Shown: one piece after another, positions 36,950 through 48,511 of the stretch
Numbering within the stretch: the stretch's first letter is position 1
Layout of the letters: each line of letters starts with the position of its first letter
Assembly (NCBI GenBank): GCA_021292105.1
Contig: CM037870.1
Coordinates: forward strand, 29,693,905-29,757,904
Direction: 5' to 3'
DNA from: Anadara kagoshimensis
Lineage: Eukaryota > Mollusca > Bivalvia > Arcoida > Arcidae
DNA length: 64,000 nt
Notes under the pieces: model-generated
Told to the model about the DNA's origin: nothing
Seen by the model: the letters and a program-made list of their open reading frames with translations, nothing else
Database searches by the model: none
Position numbers and translations under genes: made by a program

Positions 36950-37690
36950 ATCTTTCAAAGCCTGAAGCTCGTAGACTGTAAAAGCTAAAATGCTCTTCCA
37001 GACAAACTGATACAAATCATGTATATCTCAATGTTACTTCTGTTGCCAAGGCTAGCTTCATACTGGGAATATGACGTGATATCTTCTAGTTCAGAGTTAT
37101 CTTTTAAAGCATGAACCTCTTAGACTGCATAAGCTTAATTACTCTATTAGTACATAATAACTAACTCAAAGCATGATATATAAATATCAAGTTTAAAATC
37201 TATGTGACCAAAATTCATGAAGGTATCAGGAAAGACCCACTTCTTCAAAAGTTCATGCTTTAAAGCTATAGTTAAAGTTATATACCGATAAGTGTGAGGT
37301 CACTATGACCAGACGTTATTCAGGGTACATCAGTCAAACTTGAAAAGCAGGTCACAATGACCTACTTTCATAAGTCATGTGTTGCAACTTCATCAATTAT
37401 GCATACCTACATTTGAGATCTCTATGACCAAAGTTGATAAGGTAATAAGAAACCAATCAGTCAGCCATTACAAAAAGAAGGTTTCGGTGACCTACTTTCA
37501 TACATCATGTGTTACAGCTCCAACAATTGTACATACTACCAAGTTTCCTGAAGTTATAATCAGTCGACTATGAAAAAGTCGGCCACAGTAACCTTTTTAA
37601 ATATCTAAAATGTGAAAGGGTAAGAAAGATATTCCCACATACTAAGTTTGAAGTTTATATGGAGAAAAGTCACGAAGTTACAGAATAAAA
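36950..37690 (+). repeat. Degenerate repeat with GGTCAC...GTGACC motifs
   Basis: Pairs such as GAAGTTATCTTTCAAAGCCT / GAGTTATCTTTTAAAGCATG (36951, 37094) and AATGACCTACTTTCATAAGT / GGTGACCTACTTTCATACAT (37357, 37487) show spaced direct copies. I see no gene. Confidence 0.6.
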
Positions 37691-38739
37691 ACAAAAAACG
37701 CAATTTTACGGGGTTCAGCCCCTTTATGGGGCGCCCCAACATGATTAAATGATTGCCAAAGAAACAACTACTACTCACAAAGACTTTCCGTGAGTTTTGA
37801 TAGATATTCGTTCTATAGTTTACAAAATAACGGCGGACAAAACCTTCACATAAGAAAGAATAACAACAACAATAATTATAATAATAATAATAAAAATAAT
37901 AATGATAATAGGGGTAATCACGAATTTGTTTTGGCGTAATGGTTAAAACAATTCAATTTTTGAAGTGAAATAAAACCACTTTAATTGTTAATATTGTAAG
38001 TATTTAAAACTGTTTACTTTGACACTATTTATTTTATGACTATATTTATCATATGAAAATACTTATTTTCCTAATTTAAGATTTAAAATTAGTTTCAAAA
38101 TTATATACGGTATATTATATCAAGGAAAATTAACAATTTAACCTATCAATATTGTATTGTTAATTAGTTATTTTCTGGGAAATCTAATAAAGTAAAATGC
38201 AATCAGCTCCGAGTTATGAAAGGTCTCATTTAGTATCATATTTTATAGTTGCATTTAAAAATGATGGATGTTATTTCCACGTATTTTTATACCCATATAA
38301 CCGTACGCATGTAACTTCATACATCGATTAAATAGGATAAAATAGTCAAATTTTGAATTAAAACAAAATTGTATTGATATTTTTCCATAAAGTTGTTGAC
38401 TAAATGATTAATTATCGATCTTTGATCGCGATGAACTGCAAAATACGATCCAACCGCATGACGAAAACAAAATGGCGGATCTAAAACCGTATTTACGTTT
38501 TTTATTAAAATAATCTATTATTTTTTACCCAATTATGACAAGTTTCTATTAAATATACTTTAACTTTCACTAAATTGATGTATTTTCAATCAATCATAAA
38601 GTTATAAAGCCCATGTACATGTCTATCATAAAATACGGATATAAAAAATACGTGGCTATAAAACATTTGTTATTGACACGTACGGGGCAATAACCACTTC
38701 GTTTAACAATTATATCGTAGCAGGTTGTTCAAATGTAAG
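37691..38739. other. Intergenic, possible decayed TIR element
   Basis: CGTATTTTTATACC (38281) and GGATATAAAAAATACG (38636) are weak inverted ends around 38230-38700. Not certain. Confidence 0.35.
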
Positions 38740-38858
38740 CACCCGCCCTCACTTCACTGATAGAAGTTCATGTGTTTAACCTAACTTGTCACTTCTAAAG
38801 TTTTTACTTTGATTCTGGATAGTAATTCAGACTTTGATTAGTATGTTTGTTTTTGATT
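38740..38858 (+). mobile_element. Family A retroelement, 3' UTR copy
   Basis: Holds GTAAGCACCCGCCCTCACTT through GATTAGTATGTTTGTTTTTG. Confidence 0.7.
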
Positions 38859-38967
38859 GATATAAGACTCAAATTCAATATGACATATTATAAAAAGTAC
38901 TTAAACGCTTGTAAATATCTTGCTACTAATTATTGTTTTAAACAAGGAATTCAACTATAATTTGGAT

Positions 38968-39147
38968 TTAAACACAAACATACCTATCTCCAAATAACAA
39001 CCCCAAAGCAAGCTCAAAATAAACAGAAACTAACAAATTAAGTTATACATGTAAACTTCTACTAGGGAAGTGAGACCAGGTGGTTTTGAAAAGTAAGCAC
39101 CTCTCGTTTAGCAAGCTACACTCGCCACGTGCAAGTAGAAATAGAAT
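38968..39147 (-). mobile_element. Family A retroelement, 3' UTR copy
   Basis: Inverted copy from AAACACAAACATACCTATCT to CTACACTCGCCACGTGCAAG. It lies about 110 bp from an opposite copy, so the pair could fold back. Confidence 0.7.
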
Positions 39148-39572
39148 ATGTTTTTTTTTTCAATAACATTCAATTGTGCAAAAATAAGTTAGAACCACCA
39201 CGAAAGCTATAATTTGGTTTGTAGATATCTTGCTCTGGTAGCAGGTATTTGGCAGGGATTGTATTTGCAGCATCCCAGAATATTGAATATGGGAAGCCTT
39301 GCAGGCATTAGCCTTCGACTTTTAGTTCATTTGAGTGATTTATTTAAGTCTCTTCGCCGCAAAGATAATCAGGCCGTTTACAATTCCTCTCCATTTGCCT
39401 CTGTTTTTGCTGCTGTGGTTGCCTTAGTCAATGAATTGTATGCCAGCTTTTTCGCTCTTTTTCAATGGTTCTTTTGATTGTGACGCTACTCTTTTCTGTT
39501 TCGGTTCTTGTTCTATCATCTTTTTATCTAAGAATGTCTGTGGCTAGTACATTTCATTATTTATTTGTTTTA
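39148..39572. other. Unique stretch with an 87-aa frame of unknown meaning
   Basis: The frame at 39214-39477 is less AT-rich than its surroundings and hydrophobic at its end. The minus strand also gives lysine-rich peptide pieces. It may be a remnant of a mobile-element gene; I do not recognise it. Confidence 0.25.
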
Positions 39573-39838
39573 TGGACGTCATCACAGTATTCTTGATGTC
39601 TCTGTGTGAATTGCCCTGGATATATTTGACGTCCCATAGTTCCATGTTCCTTTCAACAATTTTGATTACACACGTGGCGGGTGTAGCTAGCTAACAGGAG
39701 GTGCTTACCCTTCCGGAGCACCCGGACTCACTTTCTTTGTGGAAGTTCACGTGTCTAACCTAACTTGTCAGTTTGAAAGTTTTTACTTTGCTTCTGGATT
39801 GTGGTTCGGACATGGATTAGTATGTTTGTTTTTTATTT
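39573..39838 (+). mobile_element. Family A retroelement, 3' part
   Basis: From GGACGTCATCACAGTATTCT (coding end) to GGATTAGTATGTTTGTTTTT, with both stem-loops. It is well preserved. Confidence 0.8.
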
Positions 39839-39939
39839 GAGTAAGTTTAAAAAAAAACATAAATTAGAGTTACGTAAGACGTCCGAGTTTCGATTGGTTA
39901 TATGGAGTGTACGACGACATAACAATTATCATAAACATA

Positions 39940-40690
39940 AATATCCTACCTCTCACTAGTTTCTGTGAATTTCATTCGACGATGCCGATCACGTGGTGAC
40001 CTAATATAAACCATGTCGGGTCAGGCCTTTTCATTATCTAGTCAGTATGAGAGTTATTTCCCTTGATCAACGTCAATGGCGCCCGCCTCGTAGTAAACAC
40101 GTCATATTTATCACAAATATTTACGGCAAATACGGACACTAGTTAAGATAATGTGATATTGAAACAAAATATTTGATTTCCATGGATGAAAGTGCAATTG
40201 ATTTCTTTGACGGAAGTTCCTAGTAAGTCAAATTCATTATTATTTTTAATATTTTGTCAGACAGAATGCCAAACGACGGTATTTCTGCCTCAGTCACCAG
40301 TCACATGTCGCTGTGTGGATACATTCAAATTGGTTTTGTAATTGATTTATTGATGTGATCGGTATGATATAATCGTTACACAGTGTTTTTGTGACATAAT
40401 ATGGTATATAAAGGGTTAATTTTGGTTTGTCTTGGGACAGCTATGGTTACTGAAACATACAGCAGTGTCTCATCCTGAAGTTGAACTACACTCCGATCTC
40501 CGTATTCGTGTATGTTTGTTTACAGATATCCACGGTGGCTCTGCAGGGTGATCGGTAGGATATAATCGTTACACAGTCTGTTGGTGACCTAATATGGTTT
40601 ATACAGTGCTTCGCCCTCGCCCGATATGGAATTTACTGACCCTGTATAAACCATATTAGGTCACCAACAGACTGTGTAACTAATATTGTC
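39940..40690 (+). mobile_element. Family E element, copy 1 (about 0.75 kb)
   Basis: Shares about 500 bp with the inverted copy at 49.7-50.9 kb, including CCTCTCACTAGTTTCTGTGA, AACACGTCATATTTATCACA and TTGATTTCTTTGACGGAAGT. Its right end holds a perfect 39-bp inverted repeat. No coding frame seen. Confidence 0.72.
40568..40680. repeat. Perfect 39-bp inverted repeat at the end of family E copy 1
   Basis: GTTACACAGTCTGTTGGTGA... (40568-40606) and its exact reverse complement (40642-40680) enclose a 35-bp loop. Confidence 0.9.
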
Positions 40691-40925
40691 CAGTTACATG
40701 TATCATATCCTTGTGTCAGTCTAGGGGTTTAATACTGGGTGGACATCCATTACACTGCTGTCACACAATTACGACATTTTTGTCATAAAACATAACGTTT
40801 TTAACATTACTGCGCCTATCCAACTGCAAAATAATTCTTAGCTCTATGACTTTGTTTCAATCTTGACTTGGTATAAGTATTATCTTAACTTTGTTAAATA
40901 AATGTTTTATTTGCCATTACACTAT

Positions 40926-41138
40926 ACAATTGACGTTTCGCCGGCCACGCCTTTAGTGCCGACACAGGCCGCCATCACGGTGCCAAAGCAGTGTCATTGC
41001 AACTATTGAATTTCTATAGTCAGTGACGTTATTAAATGGTACAACTCAGGCCGAGTTTTCATTTTTTGTGTGTGAAATTCAAGCATGCTGAGCTTTTGTT
41101 GGAACATTGTGGGCGTGGCGGGCGATCGGTCAAATTTT
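40926..41138 (-). mobile_element. Family F TIR element, second copy
   Basis: Ends TCGCCGGCCACGCC and GTGGGCGTGGCGGGCGAT. The interior GCCGCCATCACGGTGCCAAA is in reverse orientation to the copy at 105-316. Confidence 0.72.
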
Positions 41139-41211
41139 CACAGTGACAGAATTTGTGTGCATACAGAACCTTAATAATATTGTCCGGTTTTCCTTTACAT
41201 AATATATGTAC

Positions 41212-41391
41212 CATCAAATTTGGCTTAAATGTCACCTCTATATAAGGGTTATCTGTTAAAATCAGTTAAATATTCCAACTCTCTTTGTAACTTATACATG
41301 TTATTTGAACCTGTATATAAAGGTCGTCTGTCCATAACCCACTTTTACTGGTTCCCTTATGTGACCTTAATAAACAGACTTGATTGTATAT
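41212..41391. mobile_element. Family D MITE just after the gene 1 stop codon
   Basis: Interior words GTCACCTCTATATAAGGG, CTGTATATAAAGGTCG and GTTCCCTTATGTGACCTT match the other two copies. The outer tips are eroded. It would be in or beside the gene 1 3' UTR. Confidence 0.6.
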
Positions 41392-41396
41392 TAAAA

Positions 41397-41402
41397 TTTA
41401 TT
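41397..41402 (-). promoter_or_regulatory. Possible polyadenylation signal of gene 1
   Basis: AATAAA on the minus strand lies about 25 nt after the gene 1 stop codon. This would give a very short 3' UTR, so another site may be used. The downstream sequence is a family D element. Confidence 0.35.
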
Positions 41403-41426
41403 CAATGTCAATCATCTGTCCTCTAG

Positions 41427-41512
41427 TTAAAACTTTTTTATAACATAACTTTCCGACTTTTTTCCACATTTTGTTAATATTCCAAGAATACCTCCAATAG
41501 CGATAGCCGAAC
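41427..41512 (-). CDS. Gene 1 exon 5 (last helix, C-terminus and stop)
   Basis: The acceptor GTTTTCAG is followed by codons for SAIAIGGILGILTKCGKK and a short basic tail, ending in TAA at 41429-41427. The C-terminal tail is only about 15 residues, shorter than in most SLC16 proteins and than in gene 2. Confidence 0.85.
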
Positions 41513-44500
41513 CTGAAAACAATAATAAATATGGCTTTATCCTAATTCAATTAAAAGCTCTAACAAATATTAGAAAAATATAGAAAAAAAATTATTTGTT
41601 TGATTTGTTTGTTTTTTTTGCCAATATGTTTGTTTTTTGCCTATATGTTTGGGGTTTTTTTTGGCACAATCCATAGATTTTAATGTCTTCTCAGTAATTT
41701 AACGCTATCTTTGTTGTCTGCATTTGAGAAATTATTCCATTGCATAGTTTAACACAGAAATACCTATCCATGCCGCAAAAACAAAGAAAAAACTTTGAAT
41801 ACTTGCAGATTGAGCAAAACACCTAACCGTCGCAGATCTCTTGAATATGTTTCTATTTTCCTATCAAACAGTCTTAAATTCTAAAAATGGTTCCACAAAT
41901 TCCATCATCAGATAATAGAAATACAGTGCCAATTTTTGAAGTATTATGTGACCATAATTTGCATCGATGACTGTTCTACAATACCACATAGATAAAACAT
42001 GATGCCGCCTGGGCATTGTCATTCTATAAGGTTATCAATGCTAGGACAAGTTGCTGTGGCTACGTCTCCAGTTCACTATGATCAATATAATTCTAATCCA
42101 TGTTCAAATCACAATTCAAAAGGTAAAAAGTTTGAAACTGACATGTTCAATAAAACACGTAAACTGCCACCAGGGAAGTGAGACTGAGTGCTCCGGAAGG
42201 GATTCCACACCAGAATCATATGTGAATAAAGCAATATTCGGAAGATAATTATCATATATACATAAATATGACAGCGACCTATTGTAAATACTGAATCTGC
42301 GTTTTCTCAAAAAATAACTACAGTCCAACCTGCTTAAAGGTCGCCTTTATATAAGGGTCATCTGCTTATAAAGGCCAGTGGAATTGTATTCCAATTTTCC
42401 TTTATTCATATTTTTAACCTGTATATAAAGGCTACCTGTTCATAAAGGTCACATTAACCGATTCCCTTAGGTGGCCTTTATAGACAGGTTTGACCGTATG
42501 TCTCTATTACCTGCTACCACAAATGACTGTAAGTAGTCCCCTTCATTATCAAAAACGAGACCTGGAAATAGAAACCAAAATTTGAAAATGGTAGAGTATT
42601 ATAGGGTTGGTAAACAGATACTGTATTGAAAAATAATGATTCGAGTTGACTTGACATTTGAATGAACTTGTCAGCGAAATTTCACAATTTCAGTTCAATA
42701 TCCCCTTTATTATCTTTTAAATGCTGTAGATTGTTCGCGAGTAGAAAATTTCTCGTCATCACCAAATTGTCCTTATTTGCGAATATTTGTATTCGCGTAT
42801 GGGATCTTATTGAATAAAAGATATATATTTAAACATAGAATTATCTGTGTGTAGGAAATATTCGCGTGCTATTTTAATTCGCGAATAGGTTGAATCGCGA
42901 ATTTACGCGAAAATAAGTCTTTCGCGAAATAAAAATGATCCATAGTATTACGTTTCATTTACCTCTGATTAGTATTTCGTTTAAATTATCATTTTATCTC
43001 ACAATACTTAAATATTGTATTAGTTCTTGGGTAAGAATATAAGAACTAGTTCATAATGACAATGCAGTGATGTTGAAAATGCAAATACCCTTTATTCAAA
43101 TACCTTTTGCTTTACCAGGCAAGAATAGTGGACAAGACGACCAAGCAGAGATCACTAGTGGCAAGTATGAAAAATAAAATAAAAAACATACTAATCCATG
43201 TCCAAATTTTAATCTAGAAGCAACATAAAAACTTAGAAACTGACAAGTTAGGTTAGAAGTATCGACAACGTCATACATGCATCGAGAAAAGATTATCAAA
43301 AACAAATTCATAAACTAGAAAAAAAATAGACTTACCTGCCACTAGAGGTCCTACGAGAGCACCCAATCCATGTGCTAACATTTCTAGTCCAAACGCACTT
43401 GCTAAATGATAAGTTCCAACAATTTCGATGTTGATGGCGTTCATTATACTGTAAAAGTTTCCGTATGTAGACCCTAGTATGACAGCATACACAAGTTGGC
43501 CCATAAAATTAAATGCAAAAAATGGAAGTAATAAAGTCGTTATTCCCAAAATTGCAAAATAGACAAAATACAAGTATATTTCTTGAATACGTTCAATATT
43601 TGCTATCAAACCAGTTAAAATTCTGAAAATAGTTCCACAAATTCCAACAACAGTCAATAGGAATGCAGCATCCATGTTGGACGTGTTTTGTGACATTGCA
43701 AATTGAGTAAAATACAGAAACATCATATACAATCCAAAACCAGTAAAAAAGAAACTTGATATGAAGAGAAGCAATGCTGTTGACCTTAAAACTAGTGGGA
43801 AAAAATTCAACATTTTTAGACTTGTTGGTTTGTTGTCAGCATCACATTTGCTCTCTGCAAGCTTTGTCATTTCCTCTTTTCTTTTATTTTCTAGAAATGA
43901 AGGTCTGAACAGTACTCCAAATAAACACAGGTGAATATTCATAGACGCTAGTACAAGTAAAAGACCTCTGTATCCATGGCGACTCTCTACGAACATCAAA
44001 ACGGGTGCAAATGATATTGTTCCGATTCCACATCCAGAAACTGCTATTCCAGTAGCAAGATTTCTCTTTTTGTCGAAATTCAGTCCGACCGCAATAACAG
44101 CTGTGTTATAAGTCAACCCTGAACCAATTCCTGAAGAAATAGAATGATACATGAAATATGTCCATAAGGCCTGTTGCAGGAGTGGCTTAATAATACTAAA
44201 TTTGAAGACTATGTGAATGTTATCTATCCTAGTGAGATTGGAACAAAATTTTTGACTGTTTTTTCTGCTTCATACTTGGACTGAATTGGTCGGCAAGGCT
44301 GTATTTAAAGTTGCATGACAAACGTGATGACTGGTTTTTTTTCTATTGTCAACTTTTCTTTTCTATGTAACAATTCATCTCTTTATGGTGTAATTGCTTC
44401 ACAAATAGTTCACACTATGGTAGATTGTGTTCCCCCTACGGAAACTTTATACGACAAAGGAAGCGTACATATGAATTTTTGACTCGGTAATATTTCAAGT

Positions 44501-45018
44501 CTAGGCCTATCAAAGATCTTATAATGTTTATGTCCGTCAACAAAATATTGTTGATCAGTTTGATGTATAGACTGATATATTTTACGTTCACAGTTCCTTG
44601 TTACTTCAGTCTAAATTTTGATTACACATTGTGTTTGCGTAGTTAACTTAACAGGAGATGTTTTTCCTTCCGAACTCCTGGTCACACTTATATTTTAAAA
44701 GTGCACGTCTTTATAAAAATTGTCCCTTTTTCGAAGATTTTGAATTGTCCTTTCACACAATTTTGATTACACACGTGGCGGGTGTAGCTAGCTAGACAGT
44801 AGATGCTTACCCTTCCGGAGCACTCGGCCTCACTTCCCTGGTGGAAGTTCATGTGTCTCACCTAACTTGTCAGTTCCAAAGTTTTTACTTTGCTTCTGGA
44901 TTATGATTCGGACATGGATTTGTATGTTTGTTTTTTATTAAACATGAAAAGATGTGTTTGTTTTTATCATTATGCTGTTTTTCACTCAATGAAATGTATG
45001 TGTTCATTTTTGTTGTTG

Positions 45019-45050
<32 letters not shown>

Positions 45051-46154
45051 CTATATATCTTTGTTTGCTTTTTTTATAAAGTCGATCTTACCCCCAATTA
45101 CGCCGAAGAAAATGATTACCCAATCCAGAGAAGGTGCAAATGCGCTAACTACACAGGCTAGAGTAACGAGTGCTCCACCAATTATAGCTGTTATACGACA
45201 ACTGTACTGGTTGATTAAAAAACTAGCAAAAGGTCCTGAAATATATAAATAAAACCGCAAAAACCCAAAAAAACACTAAAACCCTTGCTTAATGTTCAAA
45301 ATTTGAAATATCTGCACAGGTTTTTACACTCAAGGTTTTTTATCAGTTTTACAGCGATAAAATGTTAAAATAACACTTTCTGTTTACAAAAATAGGTACG
45401 TATTCCTGTATTAAATCAGACACAAATGTAATAAAAAGTTTACGTATTATTTGATTATTTTTGTTGTTTCCATATTTTGGTCTTTATAATAGTTGTTTCT
45501 TTTGTATTGTTTTACTGGCTATTGTGAAGACATTTTTGGCTATAGGTTACATAGCGACCACAGATATCCTGTCAACATTGGCTTTAAATAGTCAAATAGA
45601 TAACCGTTTGCACTATTACAGCATTACAAACTGATGTCAATATATTGTACTTTCTTAAACTTGAGACTTCCAAATACTCTGAAGGTTTCATAGTGGTAAA
45701 GAAGATCTCTTGAAATATTGAAAAGTAAGCATTCTTCTAGTCTATCAATTATTTTAACCAACACATCCTTACTGCAAAAGAATAGCAGTGAAAATTAAAA
45801 GTGACATGGAGTAATTTTGTTGTTTATGTACATAAAAGACCTCATTTAAAAAATGATGTAATACGTTGCATATTATGTGGATGGTGAAAATTAGTATGTA
45901 CATTAAACTACATATAACGAGGACAGTTACAAAGCATCTTCTTTCAGTATAAACTTACCAGTTGCAGAAATGAGAAACAGAAACATAGAACCTGCCCATG
46001 ACGTGTAGGCAACGGATTCATCAAACTGATCAAGAAATGCGTTATGTACAATCCCAATGCAGGATGATACAGATCCGATCACAATATGTACTCCACATGA
46101 AGCTATCATTACAATCCATGACCAGCCTTTATCAGGAGACGTACAACCAACCAT
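41427..46154 (-). CDS. SLC16-like monocarboxylate transporter family protein, gene 1 (five exons, complete)
   Basis: The five exons are 46154-45959, 45235-45092, 44130-43336, 42561-42511 and 41512-41427. They join into 1272 nt (423 aa plus stop), and all four introns are phase 1 with GT-AG ends. The protein opens with MVGCTSPDKGWSW, a variant of the SLC16 signature [DE]GGxGW, before TM1. A second exon carries the GPFASFLINQYSCR loop, and the long exon 3 carries the charged central loop (about residues 190-220) and the second six-helix half. At 423 aa with about 12 hydrophobic segments it fits the plasma-membrane MFS fold. Aligned by eye to mammalian MCT1, Arg283 matches the TM8 arginine (R306). 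Its aspartate partner (D302) is Gly279, and the TM1 lysine (K38) is Ser. From this I infer that classical proton/lactate symport is unlikely, and the substrate is unknown. The family call is firm; the subfamily is not resolved. Confidence 0.9.
42080..42220 (-). mobile_element. Family A retroelement, 3' UTR copy in gene 1 intron 4
   Basis: Inverted copy from about TTCTAATCCATGTTCAAATC to GTGCTCCGGAAGGG. It lies in the same strand sense as the transporter gene. Confidence 0.65.
42319..42498. mobile_element. Family D MITE in gene 1 intron 4
   Basis: TA CAGTCCAACCTGCTTAAAGG ... GACAGGTTTGACCG TA. It lies about 10 bp from micro-exon 4 on its 3' side. Confidence 0.75.
42511..42561 (-). CDS. Gene 1 exon 4, a 51-nt micro-exon
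   Basis: This short exon encodes G-LVFDNEGDYLQSFVVA-G, the loop before the last helix (family consensus GxxxDxTGxYxxxFxxAG). The acceptor is TTTCCAG, and the donor GTAAT is at 42510-42506. The phase agrees on both sides. The same 51-nt length occurs in gene 2, which strongly supports a real exon. Confidence 0.85.
43165..43260 (-). mobile_element. Family A retroelement, 3' tip in gene 1 intron 3
   Basis: ACATACTAATCCATGTCC to ACTGACAAGTTAGGTTAGAA, about 90 bp, just downstream of exon 3. Confidence 0.65.
43336..44130 (-). CDS. Gene 1 exon 3 (795 nt, main transmembrane body)
   Basis: The acceptor TTTCTTCAG precedes 44130, and the donor GTAAG is at 43335-43331. It encodes IGSGLTYNTAVIAVGLNF, the LATGIAVSGCGIGT loop, the charged central loop and helices 7-11, ending GALVGPLVA. 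Arg283, the match to the MCT1 TM8 arginine, sits in GICGTIFRILTG. Confidence 0.92.
44199..44722 (+). mobile_element. Family A retroelement copy in gene 1 intron 2
   Basis: It matches 61565-62090 (GACTATGTGAATG, CTATCCTAGTGAG, GACAAACGTGATGAC, CTATTGTCAACTT). It lies antisense to gene 1 inside an intron. It is diverged and lacks the last part of the 3' UTR. Confidence 0.75.
44745..44938 (+). mobile_element. Family A retroelement, 3' UTR copy in gene 1 intron 2
   Basis: A 5'-truncated copy holding only the 3' UTR and common 3' end, about 20 bp after the previous copy. It keeps CACACGTGGCGGGTGTAGCT. Confidence 0.8.
45092..45235 (-). CDS. Gene 1 exon 2 (144 nt, TM2-TM3 region)
   Basis: The acceptor reads TATATTTCAG and the donor is GTAAG at 45091-45087. 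It encodes PFASFLINQYSCR followed by a hydrophobic helix and then FFGVIG. It has exactly the same length as the matching exon of gene 2. Confidence 0.9.
45959..46154 (-). CDS. Gene 1 exon 1 (start codon, TM1 and start of TM2)
   Basis: ATG at 46154-46152 is followed by the SLC16 signature PDKGWSW at residues 7-13. The exon ends ACTG before a GTAAG donor at 45958-45954 (phase 1). I chose this ATG because the signature normally sits within 5-20 residues of the N-terminus. A 5' untranslated exon further right cannot be excluded. Confidence 0.88.
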
Positions 46155-47317
46155 TTTCTTTTGTTGCTAAAATACATTCGATATCATATAGTTTCAATCA
46201 AGTCTTAAATTTCACAATTGTCAAAAAAATCAAACTATTTTATACTAATTAGCTAACTATTGAAGCCTACAACTATTTCTGCAGATTGACGCTCTTCATA
46301 ATTTTATGGAAACTAAAATGCAAGTACAAATTCATCACTGTCAAACAGACTAGGTTGGTTTATAAACAGACTAGGTTGTTTATAACAAGAACGCAATAAA
46401 TTCGTTCGCTTAGGATAATGACTAGACAAACATTATAAAGGAAATGCGACATGTAAATTAATTCATCAGTGCTTTTCTTAATGATGGTCTAGCCAATCAG
46501 GAAGAGGACATGTGTAATTGATTAAGAGTTGTACGGTTTGCAAATAAGCGCTGTACCTTGTTACTGTAAAAAAGAAACATTAGCCGTAGAAAACCCTTCT
46601 AAACTATTCCGCTGTAAGACCTTTTCACGGTTACGACTTACCAATGAACATACTGTAAAACCCATGTAATGTACGCATTTTTGGTAAAAATAAAATTGAA
46701 TTCTGCGTAAATTACATGAGTAGATAATTCATTTTATTCTTTCTGTCAGTGATATATAAAACCCTGTCTCTGCTTCTATTAACTTTTGATCTACGTTTTG
46801 AATATAAACATTTATGCTGGAAGTTGATAATATTTGTTCACACAATTAGGATGTACATATAAAATAAGGCGTTTGATATAATTTAATTCACTTTAATTTA
46901 TTCTGGATGGCATTATATAATGCTAAATTTTTCAATAGAAAATTACTATTAAATGTTTGACTACCGCTATAAAATGTACATACTATACAGTACTTATATT
47001 TTGTTAACTATGTAAAACGAAAATGATTTACAGCCCAGAATAATAGCTTAGGTTAAACAAAACCATGTTCAGTTTGAATGAAGATATGCCTCCAGTCAGT
47101 CACTGGCTGAATCGATACAAAAATTGTATTCCATGTAAAGCAAATGTATTTTGCTATGCTTAAATATATATCAAGTCAAATGATTAAAAGCTGCACAAGG
47201 AAATAAAACGCAAAAGAACCTTAATTAGATAAATATACCTTCATTATTATATTATGTCGCCAGTATTACCCTTTTGTGTCTTCCGTACTCATGTGCTTTT
47301 GTTTAAGTTATTTTGCA
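46155..47317. other. Upstream region of gene 1
   Basis: No TATA box or initiator that I would trust. An AT-rich sequence; the promoter of gene 1 should lie here unless a non-coding first exon exists further right. Confidence 0.4.
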
Positions 47318-47384
47318 AGAATCAAAGTTTTTACTTTCTTTTCGGGATTGTGATTTGGGCATGGACTGGTATGTTTGTTTTTGT
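47318..47384 (+). mobile_element. Family A retroelement, 3' tip
   Basis: AAAGTTTTTACTTTCTTTTC then TGGTATGTTTGTTTTTG; about 65 bp. Confidence 0.55.
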
Positions 47385-47582
47385 TCTAACCATAATGTAA
47401 TTTTCATTTGCATACTTTAGTGCCTCTCGGCGAGTAAGTTGGGAATAGTTGCATGAAATTAAAAGTTATCCTAACCTTGACATAGGCTTACATGAAACCA
47501 GATTATTTAGTTAATATTGTATGTGTTACCTTAAACATATTCTACACAAACATTTTGTCTTTTTATTGCGATATAAACTTGG

Positions 47583-47672
47583 AATACAGGCATACCAGTC
47601 CATGTTGAAATCACAGTCCAACTGCAAAATAAAATATTTGAAAACTGACAAATTTAGTAAACTTCTATTAGG
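47583..47672 (-). mobile_element. Family A retroelement, diverged 3' tip
   Basis: ACCAGTCCATGTTGAAATCA to AAACTGACAAATTTAGTAAA. Confidence 0.5.
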
Positions 47673-47723
47673 GATCTCTATACATAACAATATATATAGG
47701 GAGTATACAGACGACCATAGCTT

Positions 47724-48141
47724 ATGATTTATTTGTGTCCCAATTATTATAATGGTAGAGCTTGTTCCCACTACAGGCATTTTGTACAACGAAGCAGGCT
47801 GGTTGTAAATAAATTGTTGACTCAGGGATATTGCTAGCCTAGGCTTATCAAGGACCCTCAAAAAGTTTTATGGCCGTCTTACAGTATTGTTGATAATTTT
47901 GATGTCTCTGTGTCCAGGATTGCCTGGATATATTGACGTCCCATATTTCCATGTTCCTTTCACACAATTTTCAATACACACGTGGTGGGTGTAGATTTAA
48001 ACAGGAGGTGCTTACCCTTCCGGCGGTGCACCCGACCCCACTTCCTTGGTGGAAGTTTACGCGTCTACCTAACTTGTCAGTTTTTTACTTTGCTTCTGGA
48101 TTGTGATTCGGCATGATTAGTATGTTTGTTTTTTAATTTCC
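47724..48141 (+). mobile_element. Family A retroelement with C-terminal coding remnant
   Basis: Starts at the FVSQL coding stretch (TTTGTGTCCCAATTATTATA), with a deletion there. It passes KLLTQGY and KKFYGR codons and ends ATTAGTATGTTTGTTTTTTA. Confidence 0.8.
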
Positions 48142-48268
48142 ACTTGAGCAAAGCATGCATGTCATCTGCAGGAATTGTTTTCACAAAAATAATTATAAAG
48201 TATTAGTTTATACGTCGCTGGTAAAAATTAATTGTGATCCATAATTAAAGAATACCTCTGGATAGAAT

Positions 48269-48511
48269 TTAAACGGACCTGTCTGTTTGATCTTTGATTT
48301 ATATATTCATTATGGACAGATAATTTAAGTAACAGGTATCACACGTGTATATTTCGTCTATATGATGTGAACACTAATCATAATTGACAATGTATATGTA
48401 TATGTATATGTGTATAGTGTGTACTGTGAATCCTAACACTACCTATGTATTGGCTGGACCTTCCTATATGAATATTCCTATGAAGGTCAACGGAAGTCAA
48501 TGTTGTTTGCC
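48269..48511 (-). mobile_element. Family C short TIR element
   Basis: Left remnant ACGGACCTGTCTGTTTGATC, right end GGAAGTCAATGTTGTTTGCC. The interior contains an expanded GTATATGTATATGTATAT. Confidence 0.65.
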
